Shown here: one piece after another, positions 35,024 through 46,983 of the stretch
How positions within the stretch are numbered: the first letter of the stretch is position 1
Layout: every line of letters begins with the position of its first letter
From: Lactarius indigo
Lineage: Eukaryota; Basidiomycota; Agaricomycetes; Russulales; Russulaceae
Assembly: GCA_025766275.1 (NCBI GenBank)
Contig: JAFKAC010000006.1
Coordinates: 992,001-1,056,000 of the forward strand
Reading direction: 5' to 3'
Length of the DNA: 64,000 nt
Position numbers and translations under genes: made by a program
Notes under the pieces: generated by a model
Databases searched by the model: none
What the model was told of the DNA's origin: nothing
What the model saw: only the letters and a program-made list of their open reading frames with translations

Positions 35024-36941
35024 TCACTTGCCTCCGCGAGCCCGGCCCCTGCCGCGACCGCCGCGACCCCGCTCATCGCCCCTCCATTCGCCATTACCGC
35101 GCCCACGGAACCCTGCAATAAAGAATCACATCGAACTTCCTGGCCCATGCAAGTGAAGATTCACTCACCACCCCGATCGCCGCCCCTGGAGCCACGTTCT
35201 CCTCTGAAGCCTCCACGGAAACCACCCCGATCGCCGCCGCGATAACCGCCACGTTCTCCGCCTCGGCCTCCCCTGCTGAAACCGCGGTCTCCACGTGATC
35301 GACCACGTCCCCCGCGAGCTTGTGTAAAGCCGTCGTCGTCGACTGGCGAGTTGCCATATCCAGGCGCCTCTGCTAGACTCGAGTCCGGAATGGTTTGTGG
35401 CCCGTCCGCGGGGGATGGCGTCTCAGATGTCGTCCCAAATTTGGCCTGTAATCCTGCGATGGACGGGAGCCCTCCTTCTTCATCCTCGGCCCAGTCAAAG
35501 TTTCCCGACGAAGATAAGGGTGCGTCCTGCGGGGGTATCCTCATCACGAACTCGGGATCATGGTGCCGTGACACTTACCTCGGATTGATGGACGACCGTG
35601 GCGGTCTGCTCTACAGCCACCACATCGCCTTGAGTCGTCTCAATTGTCGCGGTGGTAATTTCCACCTCTGGCACTTGGTTCTGGGGGACATCTACCCATT
35701 CCTGACTTTCCTCAAGCCCAGTGCTCTCAAGCTCACTTTCTTGCATGAAGTGGAATCCGGCCGACGTCGAGGTCTGCCCGCCATGATCAACCACAGGGAC
35801 ATCGGGCTGCTCTCCTGAGGGCTCAGGGACTTCAGGTTCAGGTTCGGGGTCTTCTGGAGCCGCGGAGTCTGGTTCGGCGGGAGGGTTCACGAAGGCATGT
35901 GCCAAGTCAAGGAAGCGTGAGTCTGAGCAGAGAGACCACATAAGTAAAAGTGGCCCTTGCTGCTCGAGACGGCTGAACTTACGTGAGATTCCTTGGAATT
36001 CACCTTCCCCAGTGAGGAGGCCACGGATCAGCAACCGCCTGACTTCGCTCTCCTCTCCGAGAAGTCGTTCCGCGGCGGCAAGTACGATCGGAATCTCAGA
36101 TTCACCAAGACCAAGCGGTGATACACTCGGATGCCGAGAAGATAGAGAGGCGTGCAACCGAAGGAAGTGCAGAAGTCGAGAGACTTTGTCGAAGGCTTGA
36201 CTCTGGTAGAAATTGTAACGACCAGCACACGAGTCGTCAGGAAGGGTACGAACCTCTGCCTCGGCAATCGCTACGAAAAGGCGTTCCGCCTCTGACTTTT
36301 CTCTTTCAGCCAGATCTCGGGCCTCTGTTGCAGCTTTGTCTGCTTCAGAGGACTGAGGGCCGAGGCATCAGAACAGTACATAGATGAAATAGCAACCCAC
36401 GGACCTCCACGGCTTTCTTCACTTCTTCTAGCTCTTTCACCACCGCCTCGAGAGATGGAAGGCTCTTTAGCGCTTTTCTTTGATCATCGTTCAACTTTTC
36501 TGGGTCAAGCGTGGCGTATGATTGTATTCGAGTCTATGGGGGGTTGACGTGTCAGCAGTGGCACCATAATTACAAGCCTGCGGGCCATAAAGGACGACGC
36601 ACAATCTTTTTAGTAGCAACCTTGATCCGTTTTTGAATAAGATCTACAATAGGACTGTGCTTCGTTTCATCCAAGACATGCTGACCAGAGGGACTACCGT
36701 TGGTGGCGCGAGGGTCTGCCAGCAAGGTTTCGGGGACTGGTCCATCTTTGATATCAGATGTATCAGGGAGCTTCTCAGCTAAGGCTGGTGAAGCAGAATC
36801 CGGGATAGCAACAGAGGATAGTGCAGGTGAATCTTCAGACGTTCCTCCTTTGCCGGTTTTGCGCTTCTTCTTAGAAGACTTTGAGGATGGGGGAGGTGGG
36901 GGAGCACCTGGAACATATCGTTGAGAAGGTATATCAGACAT
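35024..36941 (-). CDS. Caprin-like RGG-repeat RNA-binding protein
   Basis: Probable cytoplasmic RNA-binding protein. From MSDIPSQRYVPGAPPPP and a basic Lys patch (KSSKKKRKTGKGG) it runs into a helical segment with SPIVDLIQKRIKVATKKITR, then DPEKLNDDQRKALKSLPSLE and AVVKELEEVKKAVE, resembling the caprin homology/dimerisation segment. A second coiled coil (TEARDLAEREKSEAERLFVA) and a compact Leu-rich part follow. The middle is acidic, and the C-terminus is an RGG box of about 60 residues (GGRGRSRGDRGFSRGGRGGE and similar) ending GRARGGK. Six short introns splice in frame. In animals caprin works with G3BP in stress granules; the link here is inferred from the segment pattern and RGG tail only. 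Confidence 0.7.
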
Positions 36942-37315
36942 GAGAACCAGATACGAGTTTTCTTCTTGGGTCTGGGCTGTAGTACTGTATAGTTCAGAGC
37001 AAAGTTAAAAGTAAGTATGAAAAAAACCTTCTCACGCCCGTCTGATCATCCCCAGTCTCAATTTCCTGGGATTCAGATAATGAACGATCCTGCGTATCTC
37101 GGCTAAGGACTTAGCGTGCTACTGGACGACATATCGACCTTTCGTTCGCTTCTGGGATTCAACTGTCCTGCTGCTGTCCATCCATCGAGGCATCCAGCGG
37201 CATCCACGCAGGTGACGTAACGGACCGTACTACCACAGAGGCTGACTGGACCACTTTCCAACGGTTTTGACTCTTCTGGGGCTCAGATGCCTCGTCTCGA
37301 TTCTAGCTTGTCTAC
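36942..37315. other. Divergent promoter region
   Basis: 374 bases between the caprin-like gene (minus) and the BTB gene (plus). No motif stands out. Confidence 0.5.
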
Positions 37316-38576
37316 ATGGCTTCTATGCAATCTACCGAGCACCATCCCACGGGCTCCGGGAGCTTAGCCAGCCCTCTCAGCTCAAATGGACACCATGCTG
37401 GTTCTCCGCAGATGAAGAACGTCGCTCACGAAACACGCTTTACGCGGCATGGGACACCACCTCCCGTGTCGGTCTTCGGGCCAGGTATCCAGCGTCGTCC
37501 GAGCATCAGCTTTGAAGATGGAAATCTCGCCGTTCTCGCCGGAAAGTCCTACTTTCTCGTTCACCAGGGCTTTCTTTCTCGCCAATCCGAGTACCTGGCG
37601 GAGCTGTCCAGGGACACGTACTCTCGCCCGACTATGACACTCGAAGGTCGCCCTGTCCTACACCTGTCTGACTCTCCCGACGATATATCACTACTTTTGC
37701 ACTCTATGTACGATGGCTTGTAAGTTCACACGTCTTTTGTCCTCATATCAGCTAATCGTACCTAAAGGTCGTCACTGATGTCGCATGAGAGCAATGTGCG
37801 AATCGCTTCTATCCTGCTACGTCTGTCGGCAAGGTATGCGATCGAACACCTGTTCAACGACACCCTGGCTATTTTGTACAAAGTATGGCCAACCACTTTG
37901 ACCCATTGGACTCGACGAGAACGTCAACTGCCCAAGATTAACAGTGAAGCAGCCCAGGCAATTTCTCTTCCTCATCCCATGTGATTATCACCATCGACTT
38001 TCATTCCCAAGATCTGACACATTTTGCAGCTCTATCGTGAACCTAGCGCGAGAGGTCGACGCTCCTGAGCTCATACCGGCTGCGTTTTACGAACTATGCC
38101 GTCTTCTCCCGAGTGTGGTGACAGCTGGCTTCACCGATCCCTTCGACCTGAAGTGCCATCGTCTCACAGCGAGTGATCTGGTACTTCTTCTCCAGGGCCG
38201 TGAGGCAGCTTCACGCTTCTTCTCCACATTCATCGTGAACGAGTTGGAGAACAGAAGGGCTTCCGATATTTGCTTCAATCGTCGTCAACAAAGCCCTTCA
38301 CAGCGTCGCTCGTGCACAGGGGCGTTCCAATTGATCACGTTCGAACTTTTGCAAGACGTCAACGGGCTTGTTACCGGACGCACGGCCGATCCTTTGTTCG
38401 CTATGCAAGAGGTTCTCAATTTGCAAGCAGACCCAGGAACGCCAGATGCGAGAAACGTGTTCCGTGCCTGTGACGCTTGTAGACAAGAGTTGGTGGAGTC
38501 CGTGCATTCTGCGAGGAACAAGTTTTGGGATAGTCTACCGGAGTGGTTTGGTGTAGAAGTTGCAAGCTGGGGTTGA
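37316..38576 (+). CDS. BTB/POZ-domain protein
   Basis: BTB-domain protein of the large Agaricomycete family; BTB domains mediate dimerisation or cullin-3 binding, and the target is unknown. After a Ser/His/Pro-rich head the BTB core reads FEDGNLAVLAGKSYFLVHQG, FLSRQSEYLAELSRDT, RPVLHLSDSPDDISLLLHSM. After an intron (37723-37767) it continues NVRIASILLRLSARYAIEHL and the C-terminal helical part (LAREVDAPELIPAAFYELCR) typical of this family. The tail has CDACRQELVESVHSARNKFW. Start ATG 37316. Two introns, both in frame. The stop is only about 130 bases before the start of the gamma-tubulin complex gene. Confidence 0.85.
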
Positions 38577-38704
38577 TTTGTCTTTCCGTGTGTCTGGTGC
38601 TCTCGAATATTTTGATATGTTTTCGCGGTCGTCACAAGCCTCGTGATCGTGACAGAAACCTGATGCGAGTCCAGAGTCAAGTCATTCGATCATTCAGTGA
38701 CACG

Positions 38705-41700
38705 ATGAGCTTGACTCTTCCTCAACTCTGCGATGGCAACCCCACTGAATATAAGGACGAGTTGCCCCATGTTCTTCCGCAATTTTTCATGCCGCGCCTG
38801 CAAGACAAACCCCAAGATCCGATCATGGATACTCTTCGCATCAAGCGGGAATCTATTGGCAGAGAACCTCGGCAGAGACCTGAGCCAGTAAAGGACACAG
38901 TTGAGGTGAAGTTGCAAGTATCTAATCTAGACAGTCTAGAAGAAGGGCCTGATCTGTTCTGGCAACGCATGGCGAAAGAGGGGGTTCGGGTTCAGGTGAG
39001 GTGCATACTAGATGACGGAAATGCTGTTTGCCAGACGCAGCGGCTAGAGCCAAATCAGGTCTTGGGATTCGCTGCGACCCTCTTTCTCTCGATTTGCTTC
39101 TCTGGGTCCGTTTTTATCTGAGCAGTCGGACAGCACGTTCGCAGCGGCTCGCTACCAGTATGTCGCGGCCAATTTGTCTATGCGTCTCGCTTACCCAGGC
39201 CGTTCAAAGCGTTAATCCTCGGCTTCAAGATCCGGACTTATACGTGTTGCACGTCGGCATAAAGGATCTCTTTGCTTCAATTCAGAATATACTCGTCGGG
39301 AATTCCTCGTCCCTGTATCGATGGGACCCACTCTCTGAGACCTTTGTTCTCCCCACCACGACTGATGGAAAAAAAACGTTTATCGTCGTCGATGGAAAGG
39401 ATGACCTAGTCATGCAAAGGTCTGTCCTACTAACGAGTTTTCTCGAACGATTTTTTTCTCACTGCTCCCAGCTACACAAAGCGTTTCTTAACAATTGGTA
39501 GCCTTCTACGCCGACTTGACTTATTTGTGAATGGCCTTCGGCACCGGTGTGTCACCAGTAAAGACAAATGGTTGGATAGAACTAACTTCTCCGGTTCTCA
39601 GCCCCCGATCAGAAAGTCAATCTGTGCACAGTTTTGCGCACGCTCTTACAACATGCGTCGAGAATATCCGATTGCGGCTGTCGAAGTTTCCAGATTATAT
39701 CACTCCACAGACACCGCCCAGCACTTTGACCTTGTTTCTTAATCATGAGGAGATTGAAGCAGTGTTGGAGGCTATCGCCTCCTTATGCGGAAGAGTGAGA
39801 TTCAGTCGTCGCTCGTAACTTCTCATAGCTCATCTGCACGGATCGTATAGTCACTCGATCTTAGACCATCAGAATATCCCACTTTCTCATCGCAGCTCGA
39901 GGCGCTATTATCAAGTTGCTATAACCATTTACAGCATCATTTTGAAAAGGGGTCGATGCTCTTAGTCCGGTCAATGCTCGCACATATCTTCACCGTGACA
40001 TCTGGGGACTATTTACAGACCTTGAGTCGGTCAGTGGGCTATAGCTGGGGATTCCTAATCAATCAACCAAAGCCAACATTTATCCCGACAGGAATCGACG
40101 TTGGTGATGAAGACGACCAAGAAGACAACGAGTCAATCTCGAGCAATAATTTTAAAGGGTTTCCCAGCTTCATATCCTCAGATGCAACAGAGATACTGGT
40201 CAGGGCAAGAAAGTCTCTGGGTTTCCTCAGTAGTGCGCAACCCGACCATTCTCTCTTGCGGCAATCAACTTCGCGCAAAAGAATCTCATGGTTCTGGACA
40301 AACGAAGAAGTCGCGGCTGCCTGGTGCAACAAAAACAGTCATCTCGATCCAGTGGTCAACGAGCTGGCTTCGGCTGTAAACCTTGATGTGGGTCCGGAGA
40401 CTGGACTATTGGAGCAATTCAAAATCTTTAGTCTCGAACCCGGCACCCACTTACCCCCCTCTGCTCGAGGAGCCGAATCGGCACTGCAATCCTTCCTGGA
40501 GAACTTCCCCTCACAACTTCCCCCCTTGACCCCAACCCTACTGCATCTCTCCGAACTTGTGCTATCACCCCTCATAGCACACTGCACAGCGGTCTCCGGT
40601 GCGCTGATATCCCTGCTACTTTCGCCAGAGTCACACCTGCACCTGCGATCACACCTCGTCCTCTTGCGATCTTATCACTTACTCACGCTACCCGCATTCA
40701 CCAGCCGCCTACAGGCTGCTCTCTTCTCGGATTCGGATGATTGGGATTTCGAAGGCAGCACCGTACGCGCGATGGCCAAGTCTATGCATAGCAAGAGCAA
40801 GAAACCCGCCGTTTCCAAGGGATCGGATGCTCAGTGGGCCGTTGGCCTAGGATTCGGACTCGCAGAAAGAGACTCTTGGCCTCCTGGCGGTTCTGACTTG
40901 AGCTACTACTTGCGCACCGTGATCGTGGATTCTCTGGAACCACTTACGAAGTTGACAGGCGCGGATTCCCTCGGTTTTTCCGAAGGTCAAAGTAGGATCT
41001 TCGCAGAGGCCGAGTTCAGACTTGGATTCGCTATCCGGGATCTGCCAGCTGGATCCGGTCGTGAGCGATGGTTGAATCCCTCCTGTGGGTACTTTGCTTT
41101 CGTCTGGGGAATGTGCTGAACGCCAACCCTTCTGGTCCAGCCATAGAGTGTGTAAAATTGTGACAGAACCACTCCGCTCAAACTAACCTTTTGTTTTGAG
41201 GGCCCTGGATTTCCTGCTCATGGATTACAAACCTCCGCCTCCCCTTGACGTTGTGATAACGGCTGACGTACTTTCAAAATATCAGCGCATCTTCTCCTTC
41301 ATTTTGCGCCTTCTGCGAGGTAAGAAGGGTTGTTGTTTCCTACCCCATCTATATCTGACGTTCTATATATAGTACAAAACGCGCTTGCCGCCCTCTTTCG
41401 CATGACCCGCGGAGGGCCGCTCTTTCCCACCCTTACGTCTGTAAACAACCTTCTGCTGCGGTTCCGCTTCGCGGCGCAGTCGTTCGTCTCCGTGCTCGCA
41501 TCGCATGTCCCTAACGTCGCTGTGCGCGGCAACGTGGATCCGTTCTTGGCACGCCTCACTCCTGGCACGTTCACGGACGTCTTCGAGCTGGCGGATGCGC
41601 ATTCGGACGTGATGGACGACGTGTTGAGCGCGTGTCTGTTGCGTTCAAATCAGCGGACGGCCGGCGAAGCCCTCCGGGGTTGTATGGAGCTCGTACTCGA

Positions 41701-42053
41701 CTTGTGCGTGCTTGCAGGTGAGCGGAGGCGGAGCAGGATAGAGGAATATGCTGCGGTACCCGCACTCGAAACCCTCTATGCCTCTTTCGTGGAGAAGATG
41801 AACACGTTGGTGAGTTTCGTTGATAGGTCAAAGTCGCCGGATCTTGTGTGACACATCCGGTTCTCAGGTGAAGGCGCTTCGCGAACAGGTTGAGAGGGGG
41901 TTTCGCATCAGTCTCATGTCTCATTGGAGTATTTGCACTTGGCCGCAGGGGGATCCAGGAGAGCAGTGGCAACGGGGGGCGCCGGGAGCTTATACCATCT
42001 TCTCGTCAAACTCGACTTTCGGCTTGACCATACCCCTAGCATCAATTGATTAA
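38705..42053 (+). CDS. Gamma-tubulin complex component, GCP5/GCP6-like (Spc97/Spc98 family)
   Basis: Subunit of the gamma-tubulin ring complex that nucleates microtubules at the spindle pole body. N-terminal GRIP1 features: SWDSLRPSFSRF, PFLSEQSDSTFAAARYHVNP, YTKRFLTIGSLLRRLDLFVN, EKGSMLLVRSMLAHIFTVTS. C-terminal part: LDFLLMDYKPPPPLDVVITA, VLSKYQRIFSFILRLLR, FVSVLASHVPNVAVRGNVDP and FELADAHSDVMDDVLSACLL. The large insertion between the halves (acidic DEDDQEDNESISS) and the PPPPLDVVIT motif favour GCP5/6 over GCP2/3. About ten introns restore frame, including a 54-nt one ending GTTCAAAG at 39209. The start could also be the in-frame ATG at 38662. No frameshift seen. Confidence 0.85.
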
Positions 42054-42381
42054 CAAATGCGATTCGTTGATGAGGGACATATCTAAGAAAACCACATGAT
42101 AGTGAGCCACATTACACAACGTGGCACATATGTACAGTACTTGTAACTGAAGCATAAAACAAACGATAGTGTGCTAAAGTAAATTTGTACAATGCGAATG
42201 CAGCGTGATAAAATGCATAGTGTAGGTTGAATCCCAGGGAACACATGAAGACGGACACGTAACATGATGGATAGAATAAAGATTGAGCAGATTCTTGAGT
42301 GTGTGTAACCAGGACAGAGATGGAGAGCAAGAAAAAGAAATTGCGTCGTAAGGCATGCAGTAGCCATTTTGGTATGTTTGT
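42054..42381. other. Intergenic, convergent gene ends
   Basis: 328 AT-rich bases between the stops of the GCP gene and CDC6; probably shared 3' UTR space. Nothing else seen. Confidence 0.5.
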
Positions 42382-44451
42382 TCAATCTTCCGTCGCGCCG
42401 TCAAAGCCGAGGCCGACCTGGGCCATGCTCGGGTGCTGAAGGGGTGCCTCCTTGCGAATCCGAGCAAGTTCGCGCATCCAGATTTCTTCGACCTCTTCTT
42501 CGCAGATGTCCTTCGTCTCTGCGCCAATCCCAAGTCCGCGGAGAAGCTCATCTTGCCTCACGCCTTCCACGAGGGCGACGATACGATCCTGTCGGTTGTT
42601 TGCGAGACCCTTAGCACCACGCTTCGAGAACGACGTCGTCCGGACGACATTGCGACCAGTTGAAGCAGAGAGCGTGACGAGGCCGACCGTCTCCAACACT
42701 CCCGCCAGGTCACCGAATTCGCTACGGGAGACCGGGGTAAATGTCCCTGACTCGCCGCGCGTGAGAATCACACCGTAGAAAGCGTGCAGTTGAGACGTCT
42801 CAATGCTCGCCTGAACCGGAGGCAGTGGGGACGGCGACGAGTTTGAGCGTTTGATAGGTGAACGGGGAAGGGATGCTTGGGTAGGCGATTGGAGTGGAAG
42901 CGAAGCTTCGGTGCGGCGGCTTGCCAAGAGGAGGGCAAGTAGCGTGAGACGTGCATGGAGACCGAGATTGCGCACTTTGATGACGGTCTCGCTGTTTGTG
43001 ACGCTTTTAGCTGACGAAGAAATAGCAGGTGCGACCTTGGACGCTGGTGCGTATGCTTTGAGAGCAGCGAGGATGTGTGCAGGGGATACAGGGGGCGTGT
43101 CGTTATCGGTGGCCGGGGGCTTTGTTACAGCAAGGTCAATTGCACCGCGGAGAACCTCGAATAGGGAGCGAACATCGCCAGTCTGCGCAGCAATTTTTCT
43201 GGAAAGAAGGGTGAGGGTTGGCAAGGGAAGAAACCGTTGTACAAGCGCCTCGGAGGTTGAACTTTCGGGGGAAGTAAGTGGTTTGAGCCGGGATTGTAAG
43301 ATAGACAGAAGTTGCTCAGGAGTGTAAGGCGAAAAATGAAGAGTAGAGACACCAGTGACACCATCCACAGAGAGAGAGGAAGCAGAGGACGTGAGCGTGT
43401 GGGTGTTAGCAATGCCAATAATGCGTAAGGTCGGGGAATGATTCCGTGCGAGGGAAAAAAGGGAGGCAAGTGTCTGTGATGAAGCAGCGACATGATCGAT
43501 TTCATCAAGAACCAGAATGCTACCAGGGACACGTTAGCCGAGGCTCGTTCGACATTCTGCCGAGACTGACCATTTGGAAGTTCGACCGGCAAACAATTTT
43601 TCCACGAGGTCGCTGTTGCGGGTCTTGCCACTTCGCTTGCGCGGAGATCCTAGTTCCTCGATAAGTCGCTCCCACACAGCTTCAAGACCATTGAGCGCCA
43701 TGCAGTTAACGAGCACGACGTTGATATTGTTCTCGAGGAGCTCAATTCCGACAGTTGCCAGTATTGAGTTCACCAAGGCAGTCTTACCACAACCCGGAGA
43801 GCCGGAGATATACAAGACGGGTTCCGTCACCTTGGAGTCATGACGGGAGCTAATGAATGCGGTGATGAAATTTGTGATGAGTTCCTGCTCGGAAAGGCGT
43901 CCGGCGATCTCTGCGGAGCTGTTACACGTCGCGCGAAGGAGCGCACGAGATCGAATATGCAAAGGCACGGAGGTAGACGGGGTAAGAGGGGGAGTTTGTA
44001 GTCCTAAATTTGTCATGAATGTTGCGGGAGTATTCTGCGATCCGAGGTTGGACGTGGATGCGTTACGACGCAAGGCTATTCAAAGGCTCAGGTTGGAGAA
44101 TATAGATAAAGGACGGAACTGAAATGACATACCCATACGCGAATGCGTTGGGGTCACAGACTCTGTATTTGATCGTCTGAGGCCACGAGGTGACTCGTTG
44201 AGAATGTCGACACGTATTGGGGGTATGTTTTCCTTGTTTCCGTTGCGGTCTGTGAGCACCAAGGATGTGCGAGGACGTTTGGCGCATGGGCCTGAATCGA
44301 TTGTGGATGCATCGTCGTCGTCGTCAAGGAGGTCGACAGAAACAGACTTAATACTTGCTGGTGAAGGCAAAGCATCAAGCTGTGACTGGTGTGTACGCTT
44401 CCCGAGAACTGAAGTCCTCGAAGAGCGACGTTGGACGACAGAGGAGGACAT
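42382..44451 (-). CDS. CDC6: Replication licensing ATPase CDC6 (cdc18)
   Basis: AAA+ protein that, with ORC and Cdt1, loads the MCM helicase at origins in G1. The N-terminal region is disordered with Ser/Thr-Pro sites (LPSPASIKS, TESVTPTHS, TPPLTPSTSVP), likely CDK targets. Walker A is SGSPGCGKTALVNS, Walker B ILVLDEIDHV (assembled across an intron at 43509-43559), sensor 1 IIGIANTHTLTSS, and sensor 2 region KIAAQTGDVRSLFEVLRGAI. The C-terminal winged-helix domain follows (KVRNLGLHARLTLLALLLAS, FYGVILTRGESGTFTPVSRS, EFGDLAGVLETVGLV). The start is the ATG at 44451 (MSSSVVQRRSSRTS). Frame is intact. CGCG boxes lie 100-150 bases upstream, fitting G1/S control as for fission yeast cdc18. Confidence 0.93.
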
Positions 44452-44549
44452 CTGAAGGGAAGGATAAGCCCTACAATGCCCCAATTTCCCGCATTTTACT
44501 GTCGGGTGACATTCAAACTCAGACCGCCGCAAAACTAATCAATTAATCA

Positions 44550-44599
44550 TGTCGCGTCGCGTCGCGTACGTCACGTGCATCAGTCGCGTCGCGACCCGT
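44550..44599. promoter_or_regulatory. CGCG-box cluster (MCB-like) upstream of CDC6
   Basis: Five CGCGT/CGCGA cores (44553, 44558, 44563, 44585, 44590) in 42 bases; read on the CDC6 strand, four form an ACGCG core. A CACGTG E-box is at 44572-44577. Fungal MBF binds ACGCG-type boxes at G1/S genes, and cdc18 is a classic target. The assignment is inferred from motif and location. Confidence 0.5.
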
Positions 44600-44834
44600 C
44601 TCTTCTAATCTTGCTTACGATGCCTTCAAGATGACGGACTGTGCTGGAGGCTTTTTCAAGGGAAATATCCGTCTGACATTGTGAAACGTTATCTATGTCG
44701 GCACACGAGTTTTGTGACGTTCAGTCTCAGACAAGTCTCAGACGGGCTCCGCAATTGCGTACAAGGACTGGGACACAATGACACTAGAATTACGATGGAA
44801 ACCAGGAACACTCCAAAACAAGATATATCTTATG
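44600..44834. other. Rest of the CDC6-SPO11 intergenic space
   Basis: Distal CDC6 upstream region and SPO11 3' flank; no further motif recognised. Confidence 0.4.
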
Positions 44835-46983
44835 TTAGAGTTCTTCGAAAAGAGACCCGTCGAAATCATCGTTAGTCAATGCCCCAGATGTGGGTTGCCA
44901 GACAAGCGCCAGGATACGTTCCCGGATTTTGTCTGCGAGATACCTTGCTAATGGGTGCAATTCGCCTGGAATACACGATACACTGGACAAGATCTCCGTC
45001 TCCGCCTTGCGTCGCGTGTATAGCATATGTACCAGCTCCTTCTTCCAACGATCTGGCAATTCATGGCGGAGCATTGAGCGCGCCTGAAATCACAAAGGAT
45101 CATCGAAATCCCGCATAATTCCAGATTACGACGAACCTTCTTCTCGTCCGCTCGTGAGATCGGAAGTAGTGCGGACTTGTCGATGCCAAGTCTAGTTCGA
45201 GTGAGCAAGTGTATGAACTTATGGAGGTATCAGGAACTTGCGATGCTAGTTCGCTGGCCCAGACGCCAATACATTCGATGCGCGGCACCGCAAGTCTATA
45301 CGACTCATGACGAAGTGTTACTGCTGCCAAATTTATAGACCGACGCGATATCTAATCCATATGCGTCCCCATCGACCAGCGTGACAAACGGAACCCTGGA
45401 GAAAATAGTAGAAAAATCAGAGGAAGTAAGCACGACGTACGTAGATGGAAGATTGTCCGACAGCATCTTGACCATCTGGCGTGTAGCCAAGTCAGGATAA
45501 CCTTTACCCTGTGGCATGAGTCAGCGGGGGTGACGATATGGGGCGTGTTCGGTACGGTTATCATGACTCCGGTTCCTCTTTGCGAAAAAGGATGCCGCAC
45601 GAAGCACAGTTGGCGAAGTGTTTGAAATACAGCCTGAACTTTGTTGGCGATAATTTAGATGACGGAGTGCAAGTGATGGACCTCTTTTTCAACGACGAGG
45701 ACCCAGTCGACATTATTCGAAAAGTCGAGCGACGCGATATCCTCCGCAACAGGAATAAGCGTTCCCTACCCATGACGAATAGAATAACGCTCAAAGCTTT
45801 GCAGAGGAAGGGGAGATCTCACTTCAGATTCCGTCACGTGAATAACATCACCACCAACAGTACGAATGGATAGGCCGCCGCCACAAATTAGGCCCTTTTG
45901 GCGAAGCACGCTCCAAGTAAGGGGATGTCATTGACAGGTTCGGTCGGACTTGAAAAAAAAAAAAGCTTATTACAATGTTCAGCTGAGCTCTTGCGGTGTC
46001 AATGGTCGCTGCAAGATCGTCGACGATCTAGCATCGTTAGTGTTTTCAATGCATAAGGAAAAACGTGTGTGAGTGACCAACCTTGTCCACAACCCCCTGC
46101 TTCTTGAAGAGCTGGACATCCCTGTAAAAAAGGCTTCTGCAGGGGGGGGATTGGTAATAAGTAGGTAACTATTCATATGTACCTTTTTGTAACGGGAAGA
46201 CCATCCATGATTGCCTCATGAGCTAGATCAGCGATGCGGAAAAATTGTGCTGGGAGTGTCAGATCATGATAGAGCGCGTTGCTACTGGTCCTACCAAAGG
46301 GTATAATGCTCGCACGGACTCCCTTGGGAAAATACTGTGTACGAGTGCCAAAAGTCCTGATCCTATGAGATAACAGATGGGAGTGACTGAGAAATAGTAT
46401 ACCCATCATCACATAGTTTCTTTCGATTAATTAATTTGAGCTCTAATTTTCTAGGGTTTTTAAGTTTTCCGCGTAGTAGTTCCTTGACTTCTTCTTCTGC
46501 AGAAGGGAGGGCGGCAGAGAGCTGCCCTAAAAGATCCACGACCATAGCTTCAATGCGTTGAACGGACGTGTGGCTGATGGCGCATCAGTGTGTATATGCG
46601 ATGGAAAAATCGCCGATGCGCTGAGCGGAACAGACAGCTTTTCCATGACCTGGTACTCACAGAGTTGGGTCCTGCTCTAAAGCCACCGTGGCTGGAGCGT
46701 CTGTCGCTCTCGAACGCGACTCGGAGATTGTTGGTCCACAATTCCACTCGTATTCAATTTGGGAGTAACCGTCAGTATCGTCGTCATCCGTGCTTAGCAT
46801 GTAGTCATATATTCCGTCGTACGTAGCAGCCCCAAGCTGAGATTCCAATGCATTTTGCAAGGTACTTCGTGTAGGAGGCGAGTTGGAGAGCGATCCGAGA
46901 ACATCCGCAAAGAAATTGAAGCTGTCGTCTGAGTCATAAAGCAGGTCCGAAAAGGAGTCGCAATCATCCAGTGAGCCACACAT
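44835..46983 (-). CDS. SPO11: Meiotic double-strand break transesterase SPO11, two frameshifts as given
   Basis: Topoisomerase VI A-type protein that makes the DNA double-strand breaks starting meiotic recombination. Start ATG 46983 (MCGSLDDCDSF). Blocks: RIEAMVVDLLGQLSAALPS, YHDLTLPAQFFRIADLAHEA, the winged-helix 5Y-CAP motif RSLFYRDVQLFKKQG with the catalytic Tyr in FYRDV, IVDDLAATIDTARAQLNI, GLICGGGLSIRTVGGD, the Toprim glutamate in DWVLVVEKE, GKGYPDLATRQMVKMLSDNL and the Toprim DxD in VPFVTLVDGDAYGLDI. The tail is LRHESYRLAVPRIECIGVWA..GIDKSALLPISRADEKK. About eleven introns are inferred, one with a GC donor near 45238. Frame steps by one base at about 45893 (AAA[A]GGG) and 45322 (AGC[A]GTAAC). 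Catalytic residues all present. Confidence 0.88.

Noticed and set aside
39120..39215. Frameshift in the GCP gene after FAAARY
   Set aside because: An acceptor at GTTCAAAG|C restores the frame (ARYHVNPRLQDP), so no indel is needed.
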